A stretch of 64,000 nucleotides of DNA from Mantis religiosa (GCA_030765055.1 CM060951.1:52932857-52996856); one strand, 5' to 3'. Numbered from the stretch's first letter, positions 45,510 to 56,929 are shown. The notes: generated by a model from the letters alone, not told the origin. Numbers and translations: made by a program.

Positions 45510-46606
45510 CCCCGTAACTCAAAAGAAGAAGCAGCCTCACCGCCGGCCGAACCCGTGCCACCGCCACCGCTCAACTCGACATCTCCGACGAGCTTCAGCG
45601 CAGTAGCACGGGGAGTGCACAGGAACTGCCTGAGGCACTCATTCTTAACACTGCCCCACTCCGCTGGCCTTCCCTGGTGAAGGCATCTCGTATCACCACT
45701 CAAAAGAGACCTTCACCCCTTGTGAGACTGGAGTTCATGGACGAAGCGGACTACCATGCTGCGCTGAGAGACGGGCTCCCTGCCTTCGGGCAGATGCTCC
45801 CAATTGAAGCCAGCTTAGGGGGCCACCCCACTCCATGCCGCCGCTGCTGCCGATACGGACATACCACCGCCACCTGCAGTGAGGAGCTTCGTTACCTCTA
45901 CTGTGCAGCAGCGTGCCTCACTGCAGTCTGCAAGGGACAAAACCTGTCGTGCCGTCCCCACTACTGTGCCACGTGCAACACCGCAGGCCATTTCACGGGA
46001 CAAGCTTCGTGGCCCTTAAATCCCAAACAACGCCGAACCTCTAGCCGACAACACTTGCCTCACCAACAGCCTCCTCAACACCAGCCTCACCCTCATACTC
46101 CACTTCCTCCCCAACACCAGCCTCACCCTCATACTTCACGCCATATCCCGCAACAGACAACACAACGCCGCGCATACGCACAAGTCAACATGCAGCACCA
46201 GGAGACGCAGACCAGCCCAGTCGAGCACCGTGAACTTCTGCACACCGTCACCGCCACACTCACAGACCTGCAGGCATCCATTGAGAAGCTGACGGCGCGG
46301 ATAGCTACATGGGAGGAAGCCCAGACGCTGGACGATGTCAGGGAAACCACCCAGGCCCCGCAAAGCGCTTCTAAGGAAGAGGCCAGCGCCACCACTGAGG
46401 CCTTAGGCTACTGCAAGGCCAATCTCGAGAAGATCGTCGACTATGTCAACAATACCCGAGCACCGAGCAGGAAGCTTGAGGAGGTCCTCCGCACACACCA
46501 GGGCTACATCACGCAGAGCATTGATGACATCAGGAGAACGCTGGCTCCAGATAACGGAGCACAGATTCGCAGAGACTCCCGCGCCCATTGGACGCCGCCG
46601 CCATAG
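45510..46606 (+). pseudogene. LINE ORF1 (gag-like) with CCHC zinc knuckles, copy 1
   Basis: An ORF is open from about 45510 through 46606 in one frame. The 309-codon part from 45677 starts at a GTG within the frame, so the true start lies upstream. It has LRWPSLVKASRI, LVRLEFMDEADYHAAL, then a CX2CX4HX4C knuckle CRRCCRYGHTTATC (about 45836-45877). A second is degraded (CATCNTAGHFTGQA, last Cys lost; about 45970). A Pro/His/Gln-rich linker and a C-terminal helical region (QASIEKLTARIATWEEAQ, YCKANLEKIVDYVNNT) follow. Gag-like ORF1 proteins bind RNA in LINE particles. No reverse transcriptase follows, and none follows the copy at 20.8-21.6 kb. Confidence 0.65.
46074..46137. repeat. 36-bp in-frame repeat in the gag-like ORF
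   Basis: Two units of CAACACCAGCCTCACCCTCA differ at their edges and give PPQHQPHPHT twice in the linker. Confidence 0.85.
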
Positions 46607-47020
46607 GACCTGTTTCGCCGCAACCCTCCACGAAACCGAGCCCTTGAGGGCATCGGCCACACTACAGATGATTGCACCTTTGGCGGATGCGTATTTTGCT
46701 GAAATTAAAATTCAATAGTCACCACACTTCACAGGTCACAGTCAGGGTCCCCTGGATCATGGCTGTTACCTGACCACCACAAGCGGATATTCCTCAAACC
46801 TAGTTTCTATCCACGAACAGCCGAGTTGCTTCGGCGGTACCGGCCATCAACTTGGCCTCAACAGTCCAAATTAAATTAGCACCACAGGCCCCAATAAATA
46901 GAATCACCCCAGAACAACATCCCTCCCATGCCCCATCCTTCTTCCTACTCAGATACCCAATATACCCTGTTGTTGGTTTTTCCTATTTCCTTTATTCCCC
47001 CCCCCCAAAAAAAATTAACT
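46607..47020. other. Downstream part of the ORF1 element, non-coding
   Basis: The GC content stays high to about 46860 and then falls. The segment ends in a C-run and A-run (46996-47017) that could be the element's tail. Confidence 0.35.
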
Positions 47021-47024
47021 CAGT

Positions 47025-47165
47025 GCTTGCTGTTAAGGGGTCCCGGGTTCAATTCCTGGCTGAGATAGGGATTTTTCTCCAACCAAGATGATTCCCCATC
47101 TTCCTCAGAGTCTGAAGGTATGAATGAGAGTGAATGTGTGCATGATCTAATTATTAAATTAACAA
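47025..47165 (+). repeat. tRNA-derived SINE, family D (plus copy)
   Basis: The head is partial but the B-box is good (CCCGGGTTCAATTCCTGG). The body has CCCATCTTCC, then GGTATGAATGAGAGTGAATG and GTGCATGATCTAATT, as in the 45.1 kb copy. The two copies face in opposite directions and bracket the gag-like segment. Confidence 0.75.
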
Positions 47166-47255
47166 AATAGAAGCAACCCAACTTATACGAGTTAACACCA
47201 TCGATATGTTACCGATATGACCAAAGCAGTTAAAGGCGGGGTATAAATGGAACAA

Positions 47256-48378
47256 AAAGATACCCTACTTAAAACGGAACCCTTACATGCCCGAAAACTG
47301 AAAAAGCGGAAAACAAATTTCGAAATGGATCTAATTCCCATGTAAAATTATACTCTAAGCCGGAAAACTACCTAACGCGGAAATGGGAATATTTATCCGT
47401 TTGCTTAAATAACCTGATTAAGACGGATTACGTTAAGTGTAATGGCTTACAAGCTAAGGAATTTTTAAAACTGCAATAATTTTGGAGACGACCACACTTG
47501 CAGCTAAGTTCCATGAACCATAAAGTCATAAACTGTCGAATAAGAGGGAAAACAAACTGTCAGGTTTCTCAACTCTGTTCCAACACACATGGTAAGGGTA
47601 CAACTGTTTTTAAGTTTTGTCGTTACAGGTGATCAAGTACGACTGGAAGAAAACTATGAACTTTGGTGATTTTTAAAAACATAGTTAGTATGTATAGAAT
47701 TTCTGTAAAATGAGCTCTAGATATCACTAAAGAGACAAACATAAAGGTTATTGAAGTACACGAAAAGAACAAACTCCCAGCTAAAGACTTAACTGAGCCT
47801 TTCAAAGTGGAGAAAATTCAGATTTTTGATATTTTGAAAAACAAAATAAAAATTAAAAGACGAATGGCTAAAGGGGACAGCAAGGCATCTGAAACGCATC
47901 ACAAAATCAACAAAGTATGAAGAGCCAAATCGTGCTGTGCTAATGCAGCCGCTAAAGGAATTTACATTCCTGGACCATGTCTTCAGACTGAAGCTGTAGA
48001 GGCAGCAAGAAAATTAGGTAAAGACAATTTAAGGGCTTCCAATGGTTGGCTCGAGAGTTTCAAACTCGCCATAACATTGTTCTTAATGTTGTGTGTGGTG
48101 AACCAATTGATGTTGACATGCAGACAGTAGCAGATTGGAAAGGGAAAATTGAAAACAGACAGAGAAACTAGGCGTAAACTACAATTATCGTATATAAGTT
48201 GAAAATATAGTACATGGTACATATCAGTCTATTATTACTTGCAGTTCATCCTATATTATTCCTTCACTGCAAACCTGTGTGACTATTTCGTAATTTCTGT
48301 ATATTCAAACACAACACTTTGTTAGATGTAAACGTGGTAAACGGAACGATCGCGTTCCGTTTTAGACAGGTTTCGCTG
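47256..48378 (+). mobile_element. Tigger/pogo-like element, copy 2 (uninterrupted)
   Basis: It aligns end to end with the pieces of copy 1. The left end reads ACCCTACTTAAAACGGAAC and the right, reversed, CAGCGAAACCTGTCTAAAAC, followed by TA. Coding remnants include KVIEVHEKNKLPAKDLTE, VEKIQIFDILKNK and ASNGWLESFK in several frames. These are the CENP-B-type DNA-binding segments; the DDE domain is missing, as in copy 1. Confidence 0.75.
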
Positions 48379-49355
48379 TATTTATCTCGGTTAACGTGGA
48401 CTACGTAGACGAAAATGCATTTGTAAGAAGAGTTTTTACAGAAGTGAGTAGAAAAGTTCGTATAAATGCAACAGATTTATTTATTGTTTTGCTTGGGGAG
48501 GAAGGGGCGCGCGTCCCCTGTCTGGATACCCCTTGTGTCTGACTGTACCTCGTTACATTTTCGTATCTTTGCAACGACTTTAGAGGAGTAATGCTATAAT
48601 TAAATCTACATCTGCATGTATAAACCAGGAGATGAATAAAGCCCATCAGCAGAGCGAAAGCACATGTTAGAGTGCAAGCGAGGGAGCTGGCAGACCAATT
48701 AGCAAGGAAACAAGGAGATGTATGCAAGATACACAGTTGTCACAAGAGATGAAAGCGGGCAAACAGCAGGCAAGCTCTTGCAACAAATCTGCTTACTGTT
48801 TGTTGCAGTCTGCTGTAGTAATGCTGCAATATGCAGAGCCTTGGTTACACACATTTTGCATCAAGACCAACTGCAGCAGGAACCACTTAATCCCTTCCCT
48901 ACCCTAAAAATAGCCAACACAAATATACTAAAGTTGAACTGTAGTTTTAGTGATTTAATGTACTGTAACAAAATAATGTTAACCTCGTTCTCAGCATTAA
49001 GGATCAGCGTGTCTTCTTAGGTCATGCTATTTCTCGCCTTTCTTCTGTTTTTCACTTATTGACACTCGTGTATTTCCCATTATTTTCATATTTTATAGCC
49101 ATTGTTGCTTATTGTTAATCACCCATTGATAGTTACATTTATAATAATTATAAATGGTGCTTTATTGTGATACTATTAACTAATATACCATTTAAAAGTA
49201 TTAAATATCAAACAAAAGAAATCTTAATTACAAATTGTAATTCATTTGAATGATTTAAATTAAATTTATAATTTATATTTCAAAAACCGCATACATTATG
49301 ACATAATGGCTTCATATCTGTATCGTTGAATATTTTTATTATTTTTTAGTTATTA
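48379..49355. other. Mostly blank; faint RNase H-like motif
   Basis: At about 48650-48712 (+) the frame gives AHVRVQARELADQLARKQGD, which resembles the GNELADQLA motif of LINE RNase H domains. It is too short to assign. The rest is AT-rich. Confidence 0.3.
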
Positions 49356-49357
49356 TA

Positions 49358-50634
49358 AAGTTTGTCTAGTCAACGCGAGTGCAGTTGCTCACAACGGAAA
49401 CGGACCCTCTCGCCCACTAATGACCGTCATAAATCTATCTCCACACTTCAGAAATGGAGCACTGTCATTGAGGACCAATCGCAACCCTGATTTTCTTTAA
49501 CTGGCAGTCGCATGTTTACTCCACGTGGAGTCTCAGTTGCCAAAGTTCCAACTTCCAGTTGATCTGTTTCATTACGTGCAGAAATTCGTTGTGTGTCACG
49601 ATGTGGAGACCGTAGGAGGGAAATGCAGTGGTGAATGCAAATGATGTAGTAGATAACTTTTAGTCAAGTTAAAATAAATCAAAGTGATGACAATAGTGTG
49701 AATAACTGGGCCGAGTTATAATACTGGAAAAGCCTCAAAAAACAAAGTTATAACGGGAAATGTTTCTAAGCAAATTCAAGTGCTTGTTTTGAACACATAT
49801 AAATATTTGCTGAAAAATAATCTTGGTAAGGGGTAGAGCAATGAACCTAATAAATTCTGGGTATACACAGAAATAGAGTAAGAAAAATTGTGACGAAAGG
49901 AATACCAAAAACGCCGATTATGTGTGAAAGCAAAAGGAAACGTTTCTCTAAAGTGGATAATTTCACATGCGATTTAATTCGTCGAGAAATTTATAGATTC
50001 TATGCTAAAGGGAGAGAGCCCACCTTAGATGAATTGGTTGCACACTTGTAAAAAAATTGTGATTTTCCTTAGGGGCACTGCACTTTGCGCGTTCTCCTAA
50101 AGGAGCTGGGTTTCAAATACCGCACTTTGAATAAGAAAAGGGTTATTATGGCATTCAGTAGAATTGTAGCTTGGAGTTTTTTTTTAATCTACGTCCTCCA
50201 CCGTTAAGTCATATTGGACGATGAATGGAATGGGTGAAATGATGCTCAAATGAGTCCGGGGTCCATGGAGCTTAGAGTTACCCGACATTTATCTTACAGG
50301 ATAAGGGAAAACCCCGGAAAAGAACCTTATCCAGGTAACTCACCCTGATCGAGATTCGAACTCGGGACCTCTTGTACGTGAGGCAGACATGCTACCACCA
50401 CGCTACCAAGGCGGGCTGTAGCTTGGCGATATATATGTCAGAACTAGGAAGGTTCACAGTAATGGACATAAGATAATTTATGTAGACGAAACTTCGTACA
50501 TTACCCATGACGTATGGAGAAAGGTGGCAACCTTGCAGAAGGAACTGGGAGAAGGAGGGTCTGTGTTGTAAAACGATTATAAGGTTTCGTCAACGGAGGC
50601 GGCCGAACTGCATTCGCGTTGACTAGACAGACTT
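49358..50634 (+). mobile_element. TIR DNA transposon with DDE transposase remnant, split by a SINE
   Basis: The inverted ends are AAGTTTGTCTAGTCAACGCG on the left and, reversed, AAGTCTGTCTAGTCAACGCG on the right, each next to TA. Inside, DNFTCDLIRREIYRFYAKG (49958-50014) and LRVLLKELGFKYRTLNKKRV (50092-50145) lead to the SINE insertion. KIIYVDETSYITHDVWRKV (50474-50525) then has the Asp of the family's YxDE motif. The acidic C-terminus and NPIE region are absent. It is the same family as 6882-7715. Confidence 0.75.
50175..50416 (-). repeat. tRNA-derived SINE, family A (inside the TIR element)
   Basis: Full-length minus copy with a T-run at its left end (poly-A side). The 10-bp repeat TGTAGCTTGG flanks it (50165-50174 and 50417-50426). 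B-box GAGATTCGAACTCGGG in reverse is intact. Confidence 0.92.
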
Positions 50635-50689
50635 TATGACTCACGTCTACTGTTTGGCCATTACATTATGGTTGTTTAATGTTGTCTTT

Positions 50690-52030
50690 TGCCTTCTTTT
50701 CCCCTTTAATGTATTGTACTGTACCATTCGATGCTAACAGAGCTAAACAGACTAAGAATTCAAGTGGGACTAATCATGAACCCAAGAAAACTAAGATGAT
50801 GACGAATACTGATGTGAAGCAAATAAGTGTCAATGGGGAGAACTCCGAATATATCAGTGAATACGTCTACCTGGGGAAAACAGTATCTTTTTCAAACAAT
50901 TCCACATTTGATATAAAAGGCACATCAATTTAGCGTGGAAGAAATTTTGGAGCGTCAAATTTATCTTAGAAGAGAGATCCCTTAAACGAGTCTTAAAGAA
51001 GGAGGTAATACAAACCTGTGCGCTACTGGTATTATTATACGGCTGCCAAACTTGGTCTCTAACGAAAAAATAAGCAAAAAAGAAAAACAATGCTTCAATG
51101 ATTTACCAGCGAAGAATGGAGAGTAAAATACTGCACAAAAAATACGAGACAGGATATCAAACGAGATTTATGTTAATTTTTGTTTTATTTTAATCTGCGA
51201 GCTTAGGTCTAGGTGTCTAGAGTCTAAACCTGGACTTATTGTGCTCTTTAATTACAAATGATATACATTTAATTAATAACAGGTTTCTTTTTGCAGACAA
51301 AACTTATGCCTGTATTAACTAACCTAATGGTCACTATCTCCAGTGGCCTTACAACTAAACTAAACTAACAGCAGCCTTATTACTAAATTACAATTTTAAT
51401 CTGAATAAGCTGCTGAACTATTTATAATATTTTGCGCCTGCAACTAAAGTCTTCCCAACCTTGTATCCTGAAGTCCATTAAATTTCGTTTAAACTCCATG
51501 TTGATCCAATATTTACTTAACAGTTGTAGGTGGTTTCTTTAGTTATTTCTTCTTTCTCCATGGTCCTGGTTACCTTCGACGATCTTTGAGTGCTTTTTCA
51601 TGTGTGGTTTGGGTTTCTTTTCCTTCACCGTAAATTCATATTGATCTTCTTCCAATAAATATTAATATTAGACGATGTCATCTCTTTATGAGGGTCCTAT
51701 GAATGTTGATCCTATTCCAATAGATGTTGATGTTAATTGATGGCATCTCATCAAACGAGGCTACAAGAAAGAGGACAGGCATGACTGATGTAGGGGTGGG
51801 AGAACTGTAATGGAGATGGAGAGGGCACGTCGCCAGAATAGACTCCGGCCGATGGACTCAAAGATCAACAATTTGGGATCCGAGAATAAGACCAAGATCG
51901 ATAGGGAGACCGAAGACACGGTGGGCAGATGACTTAAGGAGGTCAGCAGGAACACTATGGACGAGACAAGCTAAGGACAGACAATGTGGAGAACACTGGA
52001 AAGAGTAGCCGTCCACAAGTACACCACCTC
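50690..52030 (+). pseudogene. RTE-like LINE, C-terminal reverse transcriptase, split by an insertion
   Basis: The left part has KTKMMTNTDVKQISVNGE and SEYVYLGKTVSFSNN (50790-50890), then in another frame LLYGCQTWSLTKK near 51030 and KIRDRISNEI near 51130. After an insert, the right part (51760-52010) has RGHVARIDS, RSTIWDPRIRPRSIGRPKTR and WADDLRRSAG, then LWTRQAKDRQC. This order is typical of RTE-type LINEs. The palm with the FADD box is missing, so it is 5'-truncated. Confidence 0.8.
51166..51749. mobile_element. Unidentified 584-bp insertion in the LINE
   Basis: Flanked by the 10-bp repeat ATCAAACGAG (51156-51165 and 51750-51759). The interior is AT-rich, has no ORF of note and no tRNA-like boxes that I can find. 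Near its right end two similar units occur (TGATCTTCTTCCAATAAATA and TGATCCTATTCCAATAGATG, about 80 bp apart). I cannot assign a family. Confidence 0.75.
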
Positions 52031-53271
52031 ATAGTTTGTAACAGAAATATCTGTGTTGGAGTCAGTGCTAAGTTGAAGTGCAGTTCAATGAGAAATACGA
52101 TCAATGTAAATTACAAAACTTAAGCTGCGTAGGAGGGAACATATAAGATGATGGATCACCAAATTTAGGAGAGTTCAAATTATAGAAATATCACAGATCC
52201 CATTACTGCTCAGTGGAACATAAGTTATAGAACATAGAATATAAAATAATCTAACATAGATCTAAGTACATGGTATATAGAATATAGAACATTAATAGTC
52301 ATCACAATAAATAAGGAGGTACCGACAAGCAAGCACGAGAGACTTAGGAGTTGCTACCCTAATGAGCTCATAGCAACAACTCCCGGTACTAACAGGTGGC
52401 CTTTGCCATTTAGGAATGGATTGGTTATTTATTATTTATCATTGAACCATAGATAATTTAAAATTAATTCACTTTATTGTTTGTATATTTATTATAATAT
52501 TCACTTTCTAGTTTACATCACAGCCACAAATATAAAATAAAGAAATATGTTTGAACACTTATAATAATCATAGAACGTACAGATTATTTTCCATGAATGC
52601 CATCACTTTAGCTTTCTTATATGACAATTTGAGCGTATATTTCTCACATAACTGGTTTAAGTTATATATACGTAGCGGTTTGCAGGTCATTTTCATGTTT
52701 TAATTAACATCTCTCTCAAAACGTTTAATATCTCTAAGAAGGATATTAAAATAAGTCTGTGCTGTTTTGAACCCAGAAAAAGAAAGTAAACTTGTGGTGC
52801 GCTGTCTTTTGGAGGAAAAAATTTGATACCATTTTAGTTAAAAACATCACAGGCTTTTAAGTATATACTCATTTTTTAATTTCTTCTATTACTAGCTAAG
52901 GAAATATCCAAAAATGTGATATCAATAAATATGATATCATCTACAGTGCTTGTAAATATATACTGTCTGCCCAGGACAAGAAGACAAGCTTTAGGAATGT
53001 GTAAAGTAATCACTTTTGCTGTCCGCACGGTGAACATGCTCGCCTTCCGAGTATGACAAGGATGTAAGATTCGTTTAAAGTACACAAGTGTGGTCACATA
53101 ACAATCCCATACATAATTCCTATCACTGTATTTATTGCAACGAGCACTAGATTTGGCAACATGGATGACTCATATGCACCTAGGAAACAGATCCACTAAC
53201 AGAGCAGATTAACAGTTGAAACCCCTCTCCCATTCATTCGTCTCTTGCGTTCTTGTGCTAGGCAGACAGTA
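52031..53271. other. Mostly blank; small LINE fragment at 52568-52690
   Basis: On the minus strand 52568-52690 encodes NLNQLCEKYTLKLSYKKAKV and MAF, matching QLNQKYDMTISKTKTKVMAL of the 37.4 kb LINE. It is an isolated scrap of that family. Nothing else recognised. Confidence 0.5.
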
Positions 53272-53273
53272 TA

Positions 53274-54676
53274 CGATGGGGGACCCAAGAGAAACCGGAT
53301 TGTTGTCATAAAAACAAAATTACTTCAGTCAACTTTAAAATACTCTCCATTACATACGATACACTTGTCGAGTCTCTTTTCCCACTGCTGGAAGCATGTT
53401 TGGAACCCTTCAAGTTTGATATTGTCCAGTGTCCTTTGCGAAGCTGTTTTTACCGCCTCCACATCGTCATAACGCTGCCCTTTTAGCGGTTTTTTTTTCA
53501 TTCGTGGAAATAGGAAAAAGTCGCACGGGGCTAGGTCCGGCGAATACGGAGCGTGGGGAACGACAGACCACCTCTGAGATGCCAAATAGTGGGTCACTCG
53601 TAAGGCCGTGTGTGCTGGACCGTTGTCGTGATGCAGAAACCAGTCACCTGATCGCCAAATTTCCGGGTGTTTCCTCCTCACATCCTCTCGCAGACGCCTT
53701 AAAACCTCCAATTAATAGTGCTGGTTAACAGTGTGACCAGGGGGTACCAATTCCCGATGCACAATTCCACGAACATCAAAAAAGTCGATGATCATCGTCT
53801 TCACATTTGACCTCACTTGTCTTGCCTTTTTTTTGGTCTGGGAGAGTTGGGAGTCCACTGGCTTAACGCTTGCTTGGTTTCTGGGTCATACCCGTAACAC
53901 CAACTCTCATCCCCTGTAAAGACTTTGTTCAAGAAGTTTGGATCACGTGCAGTCTCTGTTTTCAAGCCCTGACACACATTCATGCCGATGGTTTTGTGCT
54001 CCTGTGTGAGAAAGCGCGGAACAAATTTAGCAGCAACACGTCTCATGTGCAAATCCTCCCTCAAAATCAGCTGGCATGAGCTCCAACTGATTCCTATCGC
54101 TGCTGAAATTTGGTCGATCGTTTGGCGACGATCCTCGTTGATCTTTTGGCGGACCTTTTTAGTGTTCTCCTCATTTCACGATGTCTAAAGGCGTCCAGAA
54201 CGAGTTTGGGCTTCAACACACATCTCACCACGTTTAAAGCGCCCAAAGCACTCGAAAACCTGTGTGTGGCTCATAGCGTCCTCCTGGAAAGCTTCCTGAA
54301 GCATTTGGTGTGTCTCCGTTGCAGGCTTTTTAAGCAGGAAACAAAATTTCACACACACTCTTTGTTCTTTTAAAGTTGCCATAAAGACTTCGCAGAGGTA
54401 ACCCGCCAACCGTCAGAGAAACACAATACCACACCTGCACGCAGACCAGCAGAAGAATCGAGTCGTCCAAGTTTACCTGGACGGAATGGTTTCGCCCAGC
54501 ACCTAGCCGCTTTCTGCGACTTTATGTGGGTGGTGTGCACGTTCAGCTCTACACTGACGCCATCTGCACAGCTGTTTCATGAAGGTCTCTACTAACACCA
54601 TCTAGCGTGAGAACCCTGCACTACGTCTACGAGTGGCAGCGCCCTCGGATTCCGGTTTCTTTTGGGTCCCCCCTTG
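53274..54676 (-). mobile_element. mariner element, decayed (family D)
   Basis: The ends are CGATGGGGGACCCAAGAGAA on the left and, reversed, CAAGGGGGGACCCAAAAGAA on the right, each next to TA (53272-53273 and 54677-54678). The length of 1403 bp is near full length. It differs in sequence from the other mariners here. Confidence 0.92.
53325..54409 (-). pseudogene. mariner transposase pseudogene, catalytic residues kept
   Basis: Minus-strand order: helix-turn-helix (VCVKFCFLLKKPATETHQML, 54350-54290), one in-frame TGA at about 54177, the linker (AAKFVPRFLTQEHK, about 54030), and FTGDESWCYGYDPETKQAL (53930-53880). After a frameshift near 53810, TMIIDFFDVRGIVHRE leads to a TAA at about 53716. HHDNGPAHTA (53635) and YSPDLAPCDFFLF (53550) follow. 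All three catalytic Asp are present with the 34-residue spacing. Two stops and one frameshift separate it from an open gene. The family is the type from which the SETMAR transposase domain derives. Confidence 0.92.
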
Positions 54677-54678
54677 TA

Positions 54679-55999
54679 TATTAAATAATGAAAAATTATT
54701 TTAGTAATAATTCAATAAGGTTGTTTTAGTTCTAAAAGAAAATTCAGTTTTTCAGCTAGGTATATTTTATTTTAGACGTCCTTGCATTAACTGCATTACC
54801 TTTATCTTAGTTTCTATATATTTTAAATTAAATTCAGTTTAATATTCTAAAATATTTGTTTTGTGCTCTTTAGAAAATGGTTTACAGGCAACATCATTGT
54901 ATTCAGAAATTTTTCTATATGGTTGACGGTAAGAGTGGACCAACTAGCCTTCACTCTGCCGCTTTAATAAAGGAAAAATTTATAAGCACAAGGTAAGCAC
55001 TGCAATTAGTAACGTCTGGATACACATTTATGCTTTCTGTTCATATACTCAAGTAGGTTTTGTGCCTTCTAAACTGAATGTGATTTTTATTATATTGTTA
55101 AATGTGCTGTAATAAAATTAATCCTTCCTCAGGAGATGTGTTTAGAAAAGAAGAATGTTCCCGCATTTTTGTTTCCTTTATTTCTTTAATTCTGCTGTAA
55201 TTCATCACGTTAACCTTTTACGTTTTATGCGGCTACGCATTTTCTTTGACAAGTCTTCATTAACAATGCCTCAGTACTTTTCTAAGAAGTTGCAAAAGAA
55301 ACAGAATTACATATACCCAAAAAACATTTAGAGATGCCGTTTTTTGAAACAGTGACGTCTTTTCTTGGGAACCTAGAAGGAAAAGAAGAGGAGGCAGAAC
55401 CAAACAGAAGAAAAAAGAACTTCGTTTCTTTTCTTTCTCCTTCTCTTTAATGAGGTTTCCTTTGGATCTTCAATTCTCTCATAAGACAGACTCTTGCCAA
55501 CTTCCAGCTTTTTCTGCCTTGTAGCTCTTCTATGCACTTAATTACCAATGAAAAGATATAAAGCAAGCCGTGGCTGATGGAAACAAAACAAAAAACGTAC
55601 TGCCCTCATATCTCGTTCAGAATGGTGCTGATTGCAGTGAGGAAGTTGCACTTTCCACACAAACGTTTGTTGGGCATGTTTGTTAAGCTTTACCTTCAAG
55701 GATTAAGTAAAATTAAATAAAAATCTTCACAGCAATGAAAAATAATAAAAGAGGTCATTATTTAAGTAAAACGTCCAAGCTATAGTTGTGAAACCATATC
55801 TAAATTGTCATATTCATTAAAATAAGTAGAACATAAAAGAAGAAAGTTATCAAGAGAAACTGCAAACTTTGAACCTTTAAGGTAAATCTTCTTGGAAGTT
55901 CTTCTCTTAACACCATTGGAGAACAATGTTTTATTTTTAAAATAAAAGCGTATTCTATCAACTAGACTTTCTCTACTCTTACACAAACTACTCTTAAAA
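54679..55999. other. No supported feature
   Basis: AT-rich. A short minus ORF (55986-55780) has no recognised family; it could be part of the neighbouring Penelope-like element. Confidence 0.35.
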
Positions 56000-56928
56000 C
56001 TTACACAAATAAAATTATTTGTTACTTTTAATCCACTTATCTTAAGAAGTTGATGTTAAAGCTTCTCTGTTCCTTTTTCAAATCGATTTCGAAGGCATTT
56101 TGCTTTCATCCTCAGTGAAACAAGCTCCGTTGTTAAGGAAATCTCGTTTTCCTTTTGCTATGTCACGTTCCCAGCACCACCAACATCCGAAGACGAAACA
56201 AACCTAAAAACAAAATCAATTGCCGGTATGTCAAAATTCATTACGTGATGTCTATTTTTTAAAATAAATATTTTCTCCCACACCATCAAATCTATGGGAA
56301 CATTTAATTGTTTTAATAATTTAACTTCGGGATTTATTTCATGGTTAAATGACCAAAAATGATCTGCTACGGCCGATTTATCAATTTGTTTATATTTAAT
56401 GTTAGGAAAATGTTCTTTCCTTCTGCTTTCTAAACTACGTTTCGTCTTTCCAATATAAACTTGATCACAAGTCAAACAATTAAATTAATAAATACCAGAT
56501 TTTTATTACTAGGAATGTTATCTTTTTTAGAAAATTGTAATAAATTTTAATACTACATTTATTTTAAGGAACTAAACTTATACGAACTTATTTTAAAAAA
56601 ATTGGAAATGTTTATTAAACCAAGGATGGTAAGTAAATATTTTATAATTATAATCATCTTTTATTTTTTAAGAGTAGAAATATCATTAACAGTTTTTTGA
56701 TATTTAAACTTTTCAATCTTCTTTTGTATAAAATCTTTATTAAAACCATTAATTAAAGCAGTGTTAATGATATGTTTATATTATTTATTAAATTCTTATT
56801 TATTCAGGGGTATATTTATTAATCTATAAATCAAACTATTAAAAACAGCAAATTTATGTGAATAAAGATTAAAACTTTTATTTTTTATGTAATTATGAAT
56901 ATGAGTAGATTTCCTATAAATACCAAGA
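56000..56928 (-). pseudogene. Penelope-like element, 3' part with GIY-YIG endonuclease
   Basis: On the minus strand, from about 56925, frames give the end of the reverse transcriptase (YRKSTHIHNYIKNKSF, KFAVFNSLIYRLINIPLNK, FIQKKIEKFKYQKTVNDIST). The endonuclease follows: SGIY, a TAA stop, FNCLTCDQVYIGKTKRSLES, then RRKEHFPNIKYK and KSAVADHFWSFNHEIN. GIY and YIG motifs are both visible and the Arg of the family's R-x3-R/H segment is kept. The ORF ends GNVT at 56158. A stop splits GIY from YIG. The non-coding tail extends to about 56040 with CTGAGGATGAAAGC. Confidence 0.8.
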
Positions 56929-56929
56929 G

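Noticed and set aside
48640..48720. RNase H domain
   Set aside because: Only about 20 residues resemble the ELADQLA motif, with nothing else of the domain around it.
56158..56475. Homing endonuclease or phage GIY-YIG gene
   Set aside because: The upstream minus-strand sequence is Penelope-type reverse transcriptase and the domain lies at its C-terminus, as in Penelope-like elements.
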